The translations under genes were made by a program, and so were the position numbers. 64,000 nt of DNA from Leptopterna dolabrata (taxonomy: Eukaryota > Arthropoda > Insecta > Hemiptera > Miridae). Numbering within the stretch: position 1 is the stretch's first letter; every line of letters begins with the position of its first letter. The notes under the pieces are model-generated. The model was not told the DNA's origin. It worked only from the letters and a program-made list of their open reading frames with translations, and did no database searches. Location of the stretch: contig OX940976.1 in assembly GCA_954871275.1 (NCBI GenBank), positions 53,298,796 to 53,362,795 of the forward strand, written 5' to 3'. Positions 9,683-22,001 of this stretch are shown here, one piece after another.

Positions 9683-10459
9683 CGCTGCAAAGTCCTTGTC
9701 ACATGGGTTTATTATTCTATTGGACATACCTACAGAAAGGTTGGCTGTTCATTAATTGTTTCTTTCATGCGTAATAATCGAAATAGCTACTTCTGATGGT
9801 TTCCATTAATTTTGGCCCCCAAAACACAAATTAGGTACGCTCTTTTTTTTTAAACTATCTTTGATCATTGGTAGTGCCATTTAATCGTCTTGATCCACGT
9901 GTTGACACTTTTCCTAGTGTTATTCTACAAATTGATGGTGATTTCAGACGATTTCCCAGGTTTTTCACTCATAAAAAATCAATTCTGGGAGCTGAACATT
10001 TGGTAGAACTCAATTTTCCACTCTTTGGTCAAAATCGACTTCATATTCGGTCTTCTCGTCCCCAAAAACATAGAAAACGATATCTCAGAAGCTCATGTTA
10101 CCAATATGTTGCTAAAACGTAAAAAGTACCTATTTTTACACACATTTTCACTCATAACACCCCTGGGTATATTCCGATCGGGCTGAAAAGTTTCGGGACA
10201 CAACTAGGGCCCAAATGGAGCATGTGTGCGAAAGAACGATTTTTTTAGACCGAGAATGAAGCCTGTACACGTGATACGGCGGACGGCGTACGGCGGACGG
10301 CGGACGGCGGACGGCGTACGGCGGACGGCGTACGGCGGACGGACATTGCATTTTTGGAATCTATGCACCTTGAAACGGAAAAGAAAAAAGTTTGAGGGGG
10401 TGTTATAAAAATTTTTTGCTGAGCGAATACATAGGTGTATTATTCACAGAATAATAAAC
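9683..10459 (-). mobile_element. HINE-like family B, full-length
   Basis: Begins on the plus strand with CGCTGCAAAGTCC and ends with GAATAATAAACC, the same terminal layout as family A. It contains an expanded CGGCGTA/CGGCGGA 7-bp tract at about 10275-10343. The interior matches 27031-27785. No coding function: the open frames on both strands differ between copies. Confidence 0.85.
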
Positions 10460-10639
10460 CAATAATGAAATTTTTTTAATTTTATTCAGTTCCTACTTGA
10501 ACAAGTTTTTGTTGTTCATTTTTATTAGGTCTGATATTTTTGGAATTCCTTGTTAATGATTTTAATTCCTTTATAACGTGTGGTATTTTGTGGGAACAAT
10601 TTATTATTTTGGGTACTTTGATTCTTTATTGCAAGTTTT

Positions 10640-12429
10640 GCTGATGTATAATATTTTCATAAAAATAAACCCCTTTATTTTCCAATAAAATTAGCATATT
10701 TCATACATATAAATGGTTTATGGTTTGGAGGCCTAGTTCCCTGAACAATAATTCAGACGAGTGTCTCATTGCACGTTCAAATAAGGTTTTGAGTGTTATT
10801 TTGTATAATTCATAAATCTTTTCAATCAGATATTTGTACGTCCCGCCCCAGATTACCACAGCATATTGCATGTCCGATTCAAATAACGCTTGCTATATTG
10901 ATTTTAATAATTTTTTAGGGAAATACTGAAGAGTAGAGTGTAAGGTGCTTGATTTGTTGTAGTTTGTTAACTAGCCTGTCTTCCTGAAAGCAGATGGCTT
11001 CAGGAGAGTTTGAGCACCTACTAGTATGTATGCCGCCTTTGACGTGTCACTAGGAGAGAGAAAGGGTACTTTGAAAGAAGAGACTTAGGAGGGTTTATTA
11101 TTGTGCAAACTCACATTATCATACATTATTGTTATTATTATACCTATTACTATGCTGTAGTTAGTCTTTAAGGGTCCCTATGCGCTCCAGTGCACTGTTA
11201 TTTCACACGCGACGCGATTCGTACTCGGTACGTAACGGTAGGAAAGTTCGCTTTACGTTGAATGGGGCGAGTCGGTGGCGTGAAGGCGGCAGATATCCCG
11301 AGAGGCTGGCTAGTTCCTCCGGGTGACGGATGTAGCGTGAGGGGTCGTCACGTTCATCAAGCGGCCCACGGCGAAGATCGTCCCCGTATGGCACTAAGTA
11401 CTGTGTGTGCTCATGCCACGGCGCGATAGAACTTCGTCTCCGATGACTATTGGGAAAAAGGCGTCGATTCCTATCCTTCGATGGTTTTTATCACCTCTGT
11501 TGATAGTGGGGATAGATTTGGTAAAGTTGGGCACATGCGTGTGACTTCAAGGTCCCACCCGTGTTTTCTTGCTGATCCGAGCAGGAAATTCCGTCAGCGG
11601 GAAATGCTTTTTGTGGGGTTTCTCACGCTGGGTTCGTTCGAGATACTGCTGAGATTTGGGAATGGGCCATTTCCATTCGCACATAGAGCTAACACATTTC
11701 CTAATTTTTTGGCACAGATTCTCTACGTGCACTTCCATTTCAATTTTCCATCAATAATTATTCCTAAATATTTTATACGGCGTGTTTTTTCAGTTATTGG
11801 CCATTCGCAAGGCACTTGCTCGCAGTGGTGGTACTGAAGGTTTCTTTATATTCTGCGCTCCGTCGGTTCTTTTTTCTTCGCAATTTTCATGTGGACTGAT
11901 TTGCTTGCATAAATTTACGGTCAGCGTATTTGTATCCATCCCTTTCTTTATTGTTCATAAGCCTGTATCAGCGTTGTTGTAGGCTTCTTCCCAGTTTTTT
12001 TTTCCCGAGTTTACCAGGGATCGGCGAAGAGATAGAATTTGCCTTTGTATTTTCTAGCTGCTAACTGTATAGTACAGCAGGAATAATAGGTACGGGTCCT
12101 AGGTCTGTTCCTTGCGATACGCCGTATTGATCGATGTTAGTATCGTCACTCTTGTTAACATTTACGTAAACTGCTTGCTCCTATTCCCTAGGTAGGATTC
12201 GGACAGTTTTAAAGGCTATCCCCGAATCCCATAGTTCCTTAGTTTGGCGCCGATTAACGCTTTAGATGCGCAATTAAACGCTTTAGCGACATCGAGGCAT
12301 GTTAGTATGACCTTATTTCCTTATCAAGGAGCGTCTACAAATTGTCCGTGATGCTGAAGAAGGTTTCTTGCGTGCTTATATATTTCTGGAAGCCGAATGG
12401 GCAACTATCATGAATCCTGTTTTCATTTT
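10640..12429 (-). pseudogene. Decayed non-LTR retrotransposon reverse transcriptase (C-terminal two thirds)
   Basis: Minus-strand translation gives RT motifs in the expected order, in shifting frames. HDSCPFGFQKYISTQETFF (about 12360-12420) and CLDVAKAFNCAS with NYGIRG and SYLGNR (about 12190-12310) are followed by QYGVSQGTDLGPVP (about 12080-12130). Next come MDTNTLTVNLCKSNQ (about 11900-11950), IKYLGIIIDGKLKWK (about 11735-11785) and, finally, YAVVIWGGTYKYLIEKIYEL (about 10810-10870) with LLFRELGLQTINHL. The catalytic box between GVSQG and the thumb is not legible. Stops and frameshifts occur throughout. 11000-11480 gives no readable RT and may be another insertion. The class resembles Jockey/CR1-type LINEs. 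Confidence 0.7.
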
Positions 12430-13532
12430 GGTTTATTATTTTCAATAATGAACCATTGGAATCGAGCATGAAAAAAAAAATTCTTACCCCCCCTCAAAAT
12501 TTGATGGTTTACGTTTCAAGGTATGTAGAATCCAAAACTGCAATAAAAATATTTCTGTCTGTCCGCCGTACGCCGTACGCCGTACGCCGTACGCCGTACG
12601 GGCCACTTTTCTTAGTTACCATGAAAAAAAATTGATGAAATTCGGGTTATAGGTTCCGTTCGGCGTCTAGTTGGTCCTCGAAGCTCGACGTTACTGTGAG
12701 TCATCTCTAAGGGGTTCAAAATAGGGGTTGAAATTTTCAAAACGCCTAAACCATTTTTTTATGTAAATATTTTTACGGTTTTCAATAGTTCTTGAACTTG
12801 CGAGTTTTTTAAGACCATCCGGAGCATCGTACGTCCAGCCGTTCGTTCATAGTAAGGCCCCGAAGTTTGCACCGACAGGCATTTTCGACTCCAGTGTGAA
12901 TGAAATTGCATACAATTCAAACCAAATCTCGTAACCAGAGACGCGCCCACAATAGGAATTTGTGAATACGGCCAATCATTGGTAGGGATCACCTTATTAT
13001 ATTGGCGGAGTATGAAGTCGAGTTGGTTGTTCTGTGATATTATTTAATTTGAAAAATGATGGCTCTTTTGGAGTTTGTTGGTAGGTAGTGAAACTTGAAC
13101 AAACGTTGAAGTATTATTGATGGGTAAATTACTGCTACGGTAAATCATTACTCAACGGTAAATTATTACACAACGGTTCATTATACCATCTACGTAGAAG
13201 GGGCTGGAGTTTGTTGGTAGGTACTTTTGCAACTTTTTTCACTCCTCATCAACAATTTCTTTTCAGAACTTCATTATGTGTGTTTCTTTTTGTTAGGTAC
13301 TGTTTGTCATCGGCAGAATTATTTTAGCAACATTTAACTCGTGATTTAGGTAGGTACCTAGTAACGAGTACGGGGTTAGGTACTAACCTACGGAGGGTCT
13401 GCGATCTACATAATATGTGTAGAATAGTACATATCATATTATATAGACGGGTTATCTATACATAGAGCTGTGATCTGTAACAGAAGGGTATTCTATACAA
13501 AATAATAAACCGTTGTGCAGGGATTTGCAGCG
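12430..13532 (+). mobile_element. HINE-like family A, full-length copy
   Basis: A complete copy of about 1.1 kb. The left end is GGTTTATTATTTTCAATAAT after TTTT, and the right end is AATAATAAACCGTTGTGCAG, then GGATTTGCAGCG, before a T-run. Five CGCCGTA units lie at about 12558-12600. The 18-bp repeat block is at 13120-13175. It lies between the two halves of the decayed LINE. Confidence 0.9.
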
Positions 13533-13818
13533 TTTTTTTTTAAATATGGTTTTGGCAACTATGCAACAGAAATACACCTAAAATTGATATAAATGCATCG
13601 TTCGGACAGAAGGACTGAAATTGGAGTTTTTTTAAAATGAGAAAAACCACAATTTCCATGTTTTCTTTCTATATTGAGCCTTAAAAAAAAAAAGCTATAT
13701 TGAGGCAAACGAGGCTTTGCAATTTTTCGAACCTACGTGCCTTAGAGTACGTGAATTTCAGCCTCGAGCACCTTCGAATGTGTCTTCCACATCCGAAGCC
13801 ACTGAATCAACTGTTGTT
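13533..13818. other. Unassigned spacer
   Basis: AT-rich, with no recognised repeat, exon or RNA gene. Confidence 0.4.
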
Positions 13819-14312
13819 GGTTTATTATTTCCAAAATAAACCTTTGGAATCGAACATGGGAAAATTTTTTCTAAGTCCCCTCAAACTTTTATGGTTTCCG
13901 ACTACTGGATTTTGTTGGTAGGTAGTGAAACTTGAACAAACGTTGAACTATTATTGATGGGTAAATTATTACTACGGTAAATCATTACTCAACGGTAAAT
14001 TATTACACAACGGTTCATTATACCAAGAAGGGGCTGGAGTTTGTTGGTAGGTACTTTTGCGACTTTTTTCACTCCTCATCAACAATTTCTTTTCAGAACT
14101 TCATTATCTGTGTTTCTTTTTGTTAGGTAGGTACAGTTTGTCATCGGCAGAAGTATTTTAGCAACATTTAACTCGTGATTTAGGTAGGTACCTAGTAACG
14201 AGTACGGTGTTAGGTACTAACTAACCTACGGAGGATCTGAGATTTACATAATATGTATAGAATCGTACATATTATGTAATATAGACGGGTTATCTACGCA
14301 GAGATCTGTGAT
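13819..14312 (+). mobile_element. HINE-like family A copy with internal deletion
   Basis: The left end (GGTTTATTATTTCC) runs to about 13900, then jumps to the GGATTTTGTTGGTAGGTAGTG block and continues to the CAGAGATCTGTGA block. The central 600 bp and the right terminus are missing. Confidence 0.75.
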
Positions 14313-14561
14313 TTTTCTTAGTAGTTCATGATGTGAGATGATCGATCATAGAATGACTTAATGGGGAGAATGCACCTCCTTCGTAATTTGAGAGACTTTC
14401 AGACTTTGAGTTTGCAAAAAAAGAGGCGGGGAAAGGAGGCCTGCTGTGGCGAGCGACGTTGAACGGATATGGGTTCTGATAGGCTTGCCGGTGACAGCAG
14501 ATGGCTGATGGCCAGTCGACGCAACCAAGCAAGCTTCTTTGAATAGTCTTTTTTACGTTTT
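14313..14561. other. Unassigned spacer
   Basis: Unique-looking, moderately GC-rich sequence between two family A copies. A minus-strand frame continues from it into the flanking repeat, so that frame is not meaningful. Confidence 0.4.
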
Positions 14562-15912
14562 GGTTTATTATTTTCAATAATGAACCATTGGAATCGAGCA
14601 TGAAAAAAAAAAAATTCTTACCCCCCCTCAAAATTTGATGGTTTACGTTTCAAGGTAGGATGTAGAATCCAAAACTGCAATAAAAATATTTCTGTCTGTC
14701 CGCCGTACGCCGTACGGGCCGCTTTTCTTAGTTACCATGAACAAAAATTGATGAAATTCGGGTTATAGGTTCCGTTCGGCGTCTAGTTGGTCCTCGAAGC
14801 TCGACGTTACTGTGAGTCATCTCTAAGGGGTTCAAAATAGGGGTTGACATTTTCAAAACGCCTATACCATTTTTTAACGTGAATATTTTTACGGTTTTAA
14901 ATAGTTCTTGAACTTGCGAGTTTTTTAAGACCATCCGGAGCATCGTACGTCCAGCCGTTCGTTCACACTAAGGCCCCGAAGTTTGCACCGACAGGCATTT
15001 TCGACTCCAGTGTGAATGAAATTGTATACAATTCAACCCAAATGTAATCAGAGACGCGCCCACAATAGGAAATTTGGCGGAGATAGAATCATTGCTAGGG
15101 ATCACCTGATTATATTGGAGGAGTATGAAGTCGAGTTGGTTGTTCTGTGATATTATTTCTTTTGAAACTCGATGATACTGTAAGATGCTTAGTAAACTAC
15201 ATAAATGAAACTAGATTTCAATTTCTCCCTTGAGAGGGAAAAACATTAAATCATGTTTAATGTTTTTCCCTCGCAAGGGAGAAATTAGATATAGTTTTTT
15301 AATGTCAAGAAAAAATGAAAGCCACAATTTCACTGAACTCTACAAGTATAATGTTGCATTTACTGTACTTATTATAGAACTCGCCATCAACATATGGTTG
15401 CTACAACAGAAGGTAGTAACTGTGTAGTAACCAATGAAAAACGTAGCTATTGACTCTTGTTTCTTTCGAGTGCGATATTCTTTATGGTTGCTACAACAGA
15501 AGGTAGTAACTGTGTAGTAACCAATGAAAAACGTTGCATATTTGCGTGTCGGAATTCACAGAATGACCCCCAGCCCTAAAACATTAAACATGTTAAAATG
15601 ATGGCTCTTTTGGAGTTTGTTGGTAGGTAGTGAAACTTGAACAAACGTTGAAGTATTATTGATGGGTAAATTATTGCTACGGTAAATCATTACTCAACGG
15701 TAAATTATTACACAACGGTTCATTATACCATCTACGTAGAAGGGGCTGGAGATTTTTGGTAGGTACTTTTGCAACTTTTTTCACTCCTCATCAACAATTT
15801 CTTTTCAGAACTTCATTATGTGTGTTACTTTTTGTTAGGTACTGTTTGTCATCGGCAGAATTATTTTAGCAACATTTAACTCGAGATTTAGGTAGGTACC
15901 TAGTAACGAGTA
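14562..15912 (+). mobile_element. HINE-like family A copy interrupted by a 427-bp insertion
   Basis: The left end is complete (two CGCCGTA units). The A order runs to about 15167, is broken by 15168-15594, and resumes at 15595 with AAAATGATGGCTC. It ends abruptly after GTAACGAGTA at about 15912, where decayed LINE sequence begins. Confidence 0.85.
15168..15594. mobile_element. Unclassified 427-bp insertion with long hairpin and 52-bp direct repeats
   Basis: Absent from every other family A copy. It holds a 30-bp-arm hairpin (15221-15250 with 15256-15285, one mismatch, loop TCATG). It also holds two exact 52-bp direct repeats (15393-15444 and 15483-15534), each containing the inverted pair GGTTGCTAC and GTAGTAACC. 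No long terminal repeats or clear target duplication were found and it has no coding potential. It could be a foldback-type element or a filler repair insertion. Confidence 0.6.
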
Positions 15913-17270
15913 TCTTCATCTATAAAGCAACTTTTCCCTCAACTTTTAAACTTTTTCATAAGCGTATAAGAAGATGATTGTAAAATTATTACCAAAAGTG
16001 TTCTTTGTGGGTACATGATAATTGCCCATTGTCGTGTTGTTACGGTTTAGTTGGCAGTTAAATAATATGAAACCAGCCTTGATTTAATTAGCTTTTCAAA
16101 TATTTTCGCTATGGCGTTTGTCAGTTACCTATATTAAATCGATTGTTTGGTGGGTCACATTTTGTTCCTTTTTTTGTAGTGAAATGATGCCTTGACGGGG
16201 TGAATCCATCCGGTCCGGGTGCTGAGCCTCCTTGCATGTTATCCGTTGTACTCATTATTTTCTCTTCCCCGATTTCATATAGAAGCATTGATGAGGCCGG
16301 GCTATTTTCCTCTTCTCTTTGCGTTGTGAATTCGTCTCGTTATGATTTTTTGCGCTAATTCCTACGCGACAGAAGTAAAATAATTGTTGAGTTCGTTGGC
16401 TATTTGCTTTTCATTCATGTATCCTTCTTCGTTTCCCACTCCTGTATAGGAAAAATCTCTTTCTTGCTGTTTCTACTCGTGGCTTCATTTATAATCTTCG
16501 AGATCTTACTTGGGTTACCTTCATATTTTCTATGCAGTCATACGTAGTACTTTTCCTTTTCTTTTCCTATTATTTTATTAAGCGTATTTCTATATTAATT
16601 ACTACATTAGTTTTTCAGAGTTGTGTTGAATAGTTGTCTTATCACTTTAGTGTGAATTTTGTATCTTTCTCTTATGGATGTTAATATTCTTGGTTTTATC
16701 CAGAGTTTTATAATAGATTTTTGTTGTTGCTTTTATTATTATTTGTTTGATGTGAAGTTCCTTAGCTCCCTCTAGAATTTCTTCAAATTTATGTGCTGCT
16801 GTGTCTGCATTTATGTCTTCATAGATCGAGTCCCATCTTATTTTTATCAGTTCTTCTAGTTTGTACATATCTATGTAATCGTACGTATCATTTTCTTCTG
16901 TTTCTATCATGTTTTGTTGGTGTATTCTTATCCTCCATTTGACAGACAATTCCGTCATGGTCCGTAGTGCTGGTGTTCATGGCCACGCTTTGGGCCGTTG
17001 TAAAAATAATGATCTATTCAATTTTGAGACAGTGATATTACCCTCGTGTCAAGATGGTTCAGGCATTTAATCCCTTGTACACTTAGAATGTCGAGGTATT
17101 TTTCATTTTGGGCATTTGCTTCCATTATATTAATGTTCATATCCCCCATCAGTAATTTTTGTACAATTCGTTTTGGAGCTTTTCTTCTAGTTTTGTCCAG
17201 TACAATACAATACAGTCCAGTGCAATAAGAAATTGTCCAAGGTTGCTTTGCTGTAGTCATGGACATTGGT
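15913..17270 (-). pseudogene. Decayed non-LTR retrotransposon (endonuclease end and RT start)
   Basis: On the minus strand, 17018-17266 contains LLMGDMNINI, matching the GDxN motif of LINE AP-endonucleases, followed by YLDILSVQGIKCLNHLDTRV. 16647-16958 is the charged linker (IRIHQQNM, then KFEEILEGAKELHIKQI). At about 16180-16230 GGSAPGPDGFTPSRHHF marks the start of RT, and at about 16080-16120 NAIAKIFEKLIKSRLVSYYL continues it. The order is that of a LINE ORF2 whose remainder lies at 12429-10640, so the intervening family A copies probably split one element. Confidence 0.65.
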
Positions 17271-18780
17271 TTGATTACTATATATGCTTCCAGGAGTTGA
17301 CGACCCCATCAGCCGCGTGTCAAAAATATCTGGAAAGAGCCCGGATCAAATAAAAAATTGGACGGGGTTCCCATATACAGTCACAAAGATCAATAGCAGC
17401 TATTAAATATATATACCCGCTAAGCCGGACCCGACTGTCCGGATATCCGGTTAATCCGGAAAGGAGCTTAACAGAGTATTGCAGTTTAATTTCTAAGTAA
17501 GAAATTATTATTAATTTACATTGTTACAAGAAATTTCAGTTTCATTAACTATTAGATGTTTATAGTGAGAGGAGGAGGCAAACTTATAATTACGTATACA
17601 ATTGTATAAAAAAAGTATAAAGTTACGTATAAGGAAAAGGAATAAAGGGAAAAAATCGCAAAAATATTATTTATCATGTTCATTTTACAGCAAGTTCTAT
17701 TTAACCCGGGCTGTCTAGTCTTCATTAGCGGGACTCTATTGTATTAGAAGTAAAATTCCCTTCCGCAGGAACCCGATTTCACTAGCTGGTCGAAATGGAG
17801 GCGAACGCTTTCGGCGTAAGGACATCATTTTCAGGCTGTCGAGAGAATACTGATATTATGTGCAACGCACGGGTGATCCAGCTTGTTAAAAACTTAAAAT
17901 GCCCCAACTACATAGCTATAATTGCCTTTTGAAATCAAAATGACATTATTTCACTACCAGGGGGGGAGGGGGGGGAGGAGCAAAGTTTTGGAACAGAGAA
18001 GGACATTGGGTTGTGGGCACTTAGCCAAAGGGGTTTCAAGTTGCCGTGTTGCCGAGTCTACACTGAAAAGTGCTCGTGGTTCTTAGTGAGTTTTGCGACC
18101 TCCCTCATCCTCCTGCAGCCACGATCGTTACCGTTTATCAAACCAAAATCGTCGGGCGGTCGGGGTATGGCTCTTGTTAGTGGCCGGCGGTATGGCATGA
18201 GCGGGGGTTAGTAGTGGACATGGGTCAGGAACTGGAGGGGCGACTGGCGAAAGGGCGGCCGGGGTTCACCCGAGGACCTGCCAGCCTCAACGCCACTTCA
18301 TCAAATATGGAATAATTATAACAAACGTGCTCGAGCATCCTGCCAGGACTAGTGCCTGCCTGTCCTCTTCACCGTGCCCTCGCGTGTGTTTAATGACGTC
18401 ACAATCGGCGGTTCCCTCCGGCGATTTTCCGGCCTCTCGTGTCATCGCCGCACATCGTATCTTGTCCAAGTATGAAACATCACTTAAAACAACTGTAGTT
18501 CACAAGGACTGCAAAATAATGATTACTGACTGCACAACTATTATGGGTCACTAGCAAAACCAGGTGAAGTCCTTCAAATTAAAATGAGAACGCTGGAAAA
18601 TGATTACACGGCTGCTTGCCATTTTCCTGTATTATGGTGCCTATTCTGTGTAGATCACGATATTTTATGTCGTAAATACTTCCCAACCTGCTTCTCAATG
18701 TAATGCCCCATACCCGGTCACATTTGAAATTTTGAAGGTCACTGAACCTAAGTAGGACTCTTAACATATTCCTGAATTTT
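17271..18780. other. Unassigned stretch with pogo-like end motifs
   Basis: Mostly unrecognised. At 17418-17460 CGCTAAGCCGGACCCGACTG and at about 17722-17745 TTAGCGGGACTCTATTGTA resemble right-hand terminal repeats of pogo/Tigger-like elements, but a matching left end was not found. 18000-18470 is GC-richer, with overlapping short frames and no recognised domain. Confidence 0.3.
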
Positions 18781-18829
18781 CACTTTATTTGGATGATTCG
18801 GTCTACGGCAGACGTACCGAAATTTTACC

Positions 18830-19135
18830 CCGTTTTCGGATTCTGCGTACCTTGAAAAGAAAACCAGCCGTGAACAACAGATCTGAACCTATCAACAACA
18901 AAAAAGTTAGATGAAAAATTGCATACCAACAAATTCCAAATAACCATCTTTCTCGATAAAATAATACCACGGATCACGGAACAACAAACATGATACGATA
19001 AAGCCATGCGTGATTATTATCAGATGTTCCCTAGCCATGATATCTGTACAGGTTGTACACCGTATGATTCGCACTCATGTTGCTGAAGCTTATCGGTTCA
19101 GAATTCAGGGCCTTACTGTGAACGAACGGCTGTGT
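18830..19135 (-). mobile_element. HINE-like fragment, degenerate
   Basis: Minus-strand family A-like blocks survive in the usual order: TTTTCGGATTCTGCGTACCT, the AACAACAAACATGATACG region, GATTATTATCAGATGTTCCC and CCTTACTGTGAACGAACGGC. Both ends are lost. Confidence 0.55.
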
Positions 19136-20139
19136 AGCTCACCACATGAATTTGTGAAATTAGCCAGCAATATAAATGTATACAACCCAACTCACCTCGT
19201 CGGAGATGGGTAGGGTCCCTAGAAAAAGGTATGGTAGAGTATGCAGATATTTATTAAAGTAGTGAACGAGTCGGATAAATCGATATTTCTGTTATTCGTA
19301 AATAGTGGTTTTAAAATAATGCCTTCTGAAATCAGTATTTTTAATTAATTAAAAATAAAGGAAAAATACCTAAAAATGCAACTTCTTGAGACAATCTAAA
19401 AGAAAAAAATTAAGGTAAAAAAAGGAATTCTGAGTGGCCACCCTTAGTCAGTTAAAACGTTACCTACCTATTAAAAAAACAAAAAAACACGATAGCGAAA
19501 TTTCTCTCTAGAGACGGGGAGGCTCGACCAAAGAAGTATTGGAACTGGCACACCTGAATTTGCGAATTTCTGGCGACAGGTGCCACAGAATTCCGTGGAA
19601 TTCCACTCCAAACTTAGAACTTCCGAGATAAGGCTGGAGGCTGTTAGGCAACAGAAAAAGGAACAAATCTTTTGATTTTAATCCTATTTGCCCGAACGGC
19701 AAACCGCCTTTCCACCTCACTTACAATTACTCGACATGTAGGTAGATTTAGTAGGACGTAGCGGTTACCATACCTCGAAGTGGGAAAGTGATGCCGTTTC
19801 TTAGCGTTTATTCGACAAACCCTTATGCGTAAAGCGACAAAGGAGGTGGTCGTCGAAGTACTGCATGAAAAGGAACGTACAGCCATGAAATATTGCATCG
19901 GATGAGTGAAATACAACAAATGGTGATATTAGATATTTTGGGAGAACCACCAGTACCTCGGAAAGATGAAAAAGGCGCCCCAGTACCGATCCTCCAGGGG
20001 TGGCAAGGCCCCTAGTACACTTGAGTGTTGTCCACGCCGTTAGATCATGGAAAGTCACGTGGAATAAGATGGAGGGGTGGGAAGGTGTTGACGTTGACGT
20101 TCGGGAGCTTAAGAGTCCATCGATGAGAAGATTAACACG
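19136..20139. other. Unassigned stretch with minus-strand frames of unknown meaning
   Basis: Minus-strand frames at 19508-19720, 19644-19919 and 19801-20184 overlap each other in different frames and have no recognised motif. No splice structure is apparent and the last one runs into repeat sequence. I would not call a gene here. Confidence 0.4.
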
Positions 20140-20287
20140 ACTACAGCTGGACGTACAAAGCTCCGGATGGTTTTCAAAAATCATTAAAATTCGAAAGAAA
20201 AATATTAGTATTGACAGTTTTTGAGTTATGGCATTTTTAAAATTGCAACCCTTTTTTTCTACTTAGAGATGTCTAAGAGTAACGCCA
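20140..20287 (-). mobile_element. Short HINE-like fragment
   Basis: Contains CTGGACGTACAAAGCTCCGG, the GAGTTATGGC block and CTTAGAGATGTCTAAGAGTA, as in the minus-strand A-type copies. Confidence 0.55.
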
Positions 20288-20410
20288 CCGACGACAGAAT
20301 GGTCAGCGAACACGTGAATTTAAAAAATGACTTGATGAGGGGTTCGGGGGGCCGAAATGGCGCGTTACAGAGATGAGGGCGGTGAAAAAAAGATGTAATT
20401 ATGTACTTTT

Positions 20411-21531
20411 GGTTTATTATTTTCAATAATGAACTATTGGAATCGAGCATGAAAAAAAAAATTCTTACCCCCCCTCAAAATTTGATGGTTTACGTTTCAA
20501 GGTATGTAGAATCCAAAACTGCAATAAAAATATTTCTGTCTGTCCGCCGTACGCCGTACGCCGTACGCCGTACGCCGTACACCGTACGCCGTACGGGCCA
20601 CTTTTCTTAGTTACCATGAAAAAAAATTGATGAAATTCGGGTTATAGGTTCCGTTCGGCGTCTAGTTGGTCCTCGAAGCTCGACGTTACTGTGAGTCATC
20701 TCTAAGGGGTTCAAAATAGGGGTTGAAATTTTCAAAACGCCTATACCATTTTTTTACGTAAATATTTTTACGGTTTTAAATAATTCTTGAACTTGCGAGT
20801 TTTTTAAGACCATCCGGAGCATCGTACGTCCAGCCGTTCGTTCACAGTAAGGCCCCGAAGTTTGCACCGACAGGCATTTTCGACTCCAGTGTGAATGAAA
20901 TTATTGTATACAATTCAAACCAAATCTCGTAACCAGAGACGCGCCCACAATAGGAATTTGTGAATACGGCCAATCATTGGTAGGGATCACCTGATTATAT
21001 TGGCGGAGTATGAAGTCGAGTTGGTTGTTCTGTGATATTATTTAATTTGAAAAATGATGGCTCTTTTGGAGTTTGTTGGTAGGTAGTGAAACTTGAACAA
21101 ACGTTGAAGTATTATTGATGGGTAAATTATTACTACGGTAAATCATTATTCAACGGTAAATTATTACACAACGGTTCATTATACCATCTACGTAGAAGGG
21201 GCTGGAGTTTGTTGGTAGGTACTTTTGCAACTTTTTTCACTCCTCATCAACAATTTCTTTTCAGAACTTCATTATGTGTGTTTCTTTTTGTTAGGTACTG
21301 TTTGTCATCGGCAGAATTATTTTAGCAACATTTAATTCGTGATTTAGGTAGGTACCTAGTAACGAGTACGGGGTTAGGTACTAACCTACGGAGGGTCTGC
21401 GATCTACATAATTATGCATAGAATAGTACATATTATAAAATATAGACGGGTTATCTATACATAGAGCTGTGATCTGTAACAGAAGGGTATTCTATACAAA
21501 ATAATAAACCGTTGTGCAGGGATTTGCAGCG
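20411..21531 (+). mobile_element. HINE-like family A, full-length copy
   Basis: Complete copy. Its left flank is TACTTTT, and its right end GATTTGCAGCG runs into the T-run that is the poly(A) tail of the minus-strand LINE at 21541. It carries the longest CGCCGTA tract seen in family A (seven units, one altered, about 20546-20595). Confidence 0.9.
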
Positions 21532-21607
21532 TTTTTTTTTAAGGGACGGGTACCGAGCCCCTTGTCAATGAGACCTAAAAGATTTATTTTGACATCTGTC
21601 CCTATTT

Positions 21608-21997
21608 TCATTTAAGAACCCGGTTGATGGCCTCTTCTCTCACAAAGTGGAGGAGGCTTACGGGTGATTCTCCGGCAACATCGGTGGTGTTAATGAACCC
21701 CTTCCCGAAGTGCCGGAATCGTGTTGATGCTACAGCAGGGCACTCACATAGGATGTGCTCTGCTGTTTCCACTGCCTCAGTACAGAGGCGGCAGATATCA
21801 GTACTGGCTTTGCCGATGTTTTTAAGGTGGTACCTTAGAGGGCAGTGGCCAGTGAGTAGACCGACGATGGTACGAAGGTCTTTGCGCCTCATTGATAGGA
21901 GGGCTTGAGCCCGCTTTTTGGAAAAGCTTATCAGCCGCTTTGATTGTCGCAGCCCAGGGGTGTTGCTCCAGTGAGCGGCCCTTTGTTCGTCTTCCAT
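21608..21997 (-). pseudogene. C-terminal cysteine/histidine domain of LINE ORF2
   Basis: A 129-codon open stretch ends ORF2. It contains GLLTGHCPLRYHLKNIGKA and the zinc-knuckle-like pattern CRLCTEAVETAEHILCECP, which follows RNase H in I/Jockey-type LINEs and is thought to bind nucleic acid. The frame has no stop. The apparent initiator Met is simply the first codon after the family A insertion, not a real start. Confidence 0.88.
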
Positions 21998-22001
21998 TTT
22001 T

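Noticed and set aside
17418..17745. A complete pogo/Tigger-like element
   Set aside because: Both end-like motifs point the same way, so they cannot be the two ends of one element. No transposase sequence was seen.
19508..20184. A spliced minus-strand gene
   Set aside because: Overlapping frames with no recognised motif. The longest runs into mobile-element sequence at its start.
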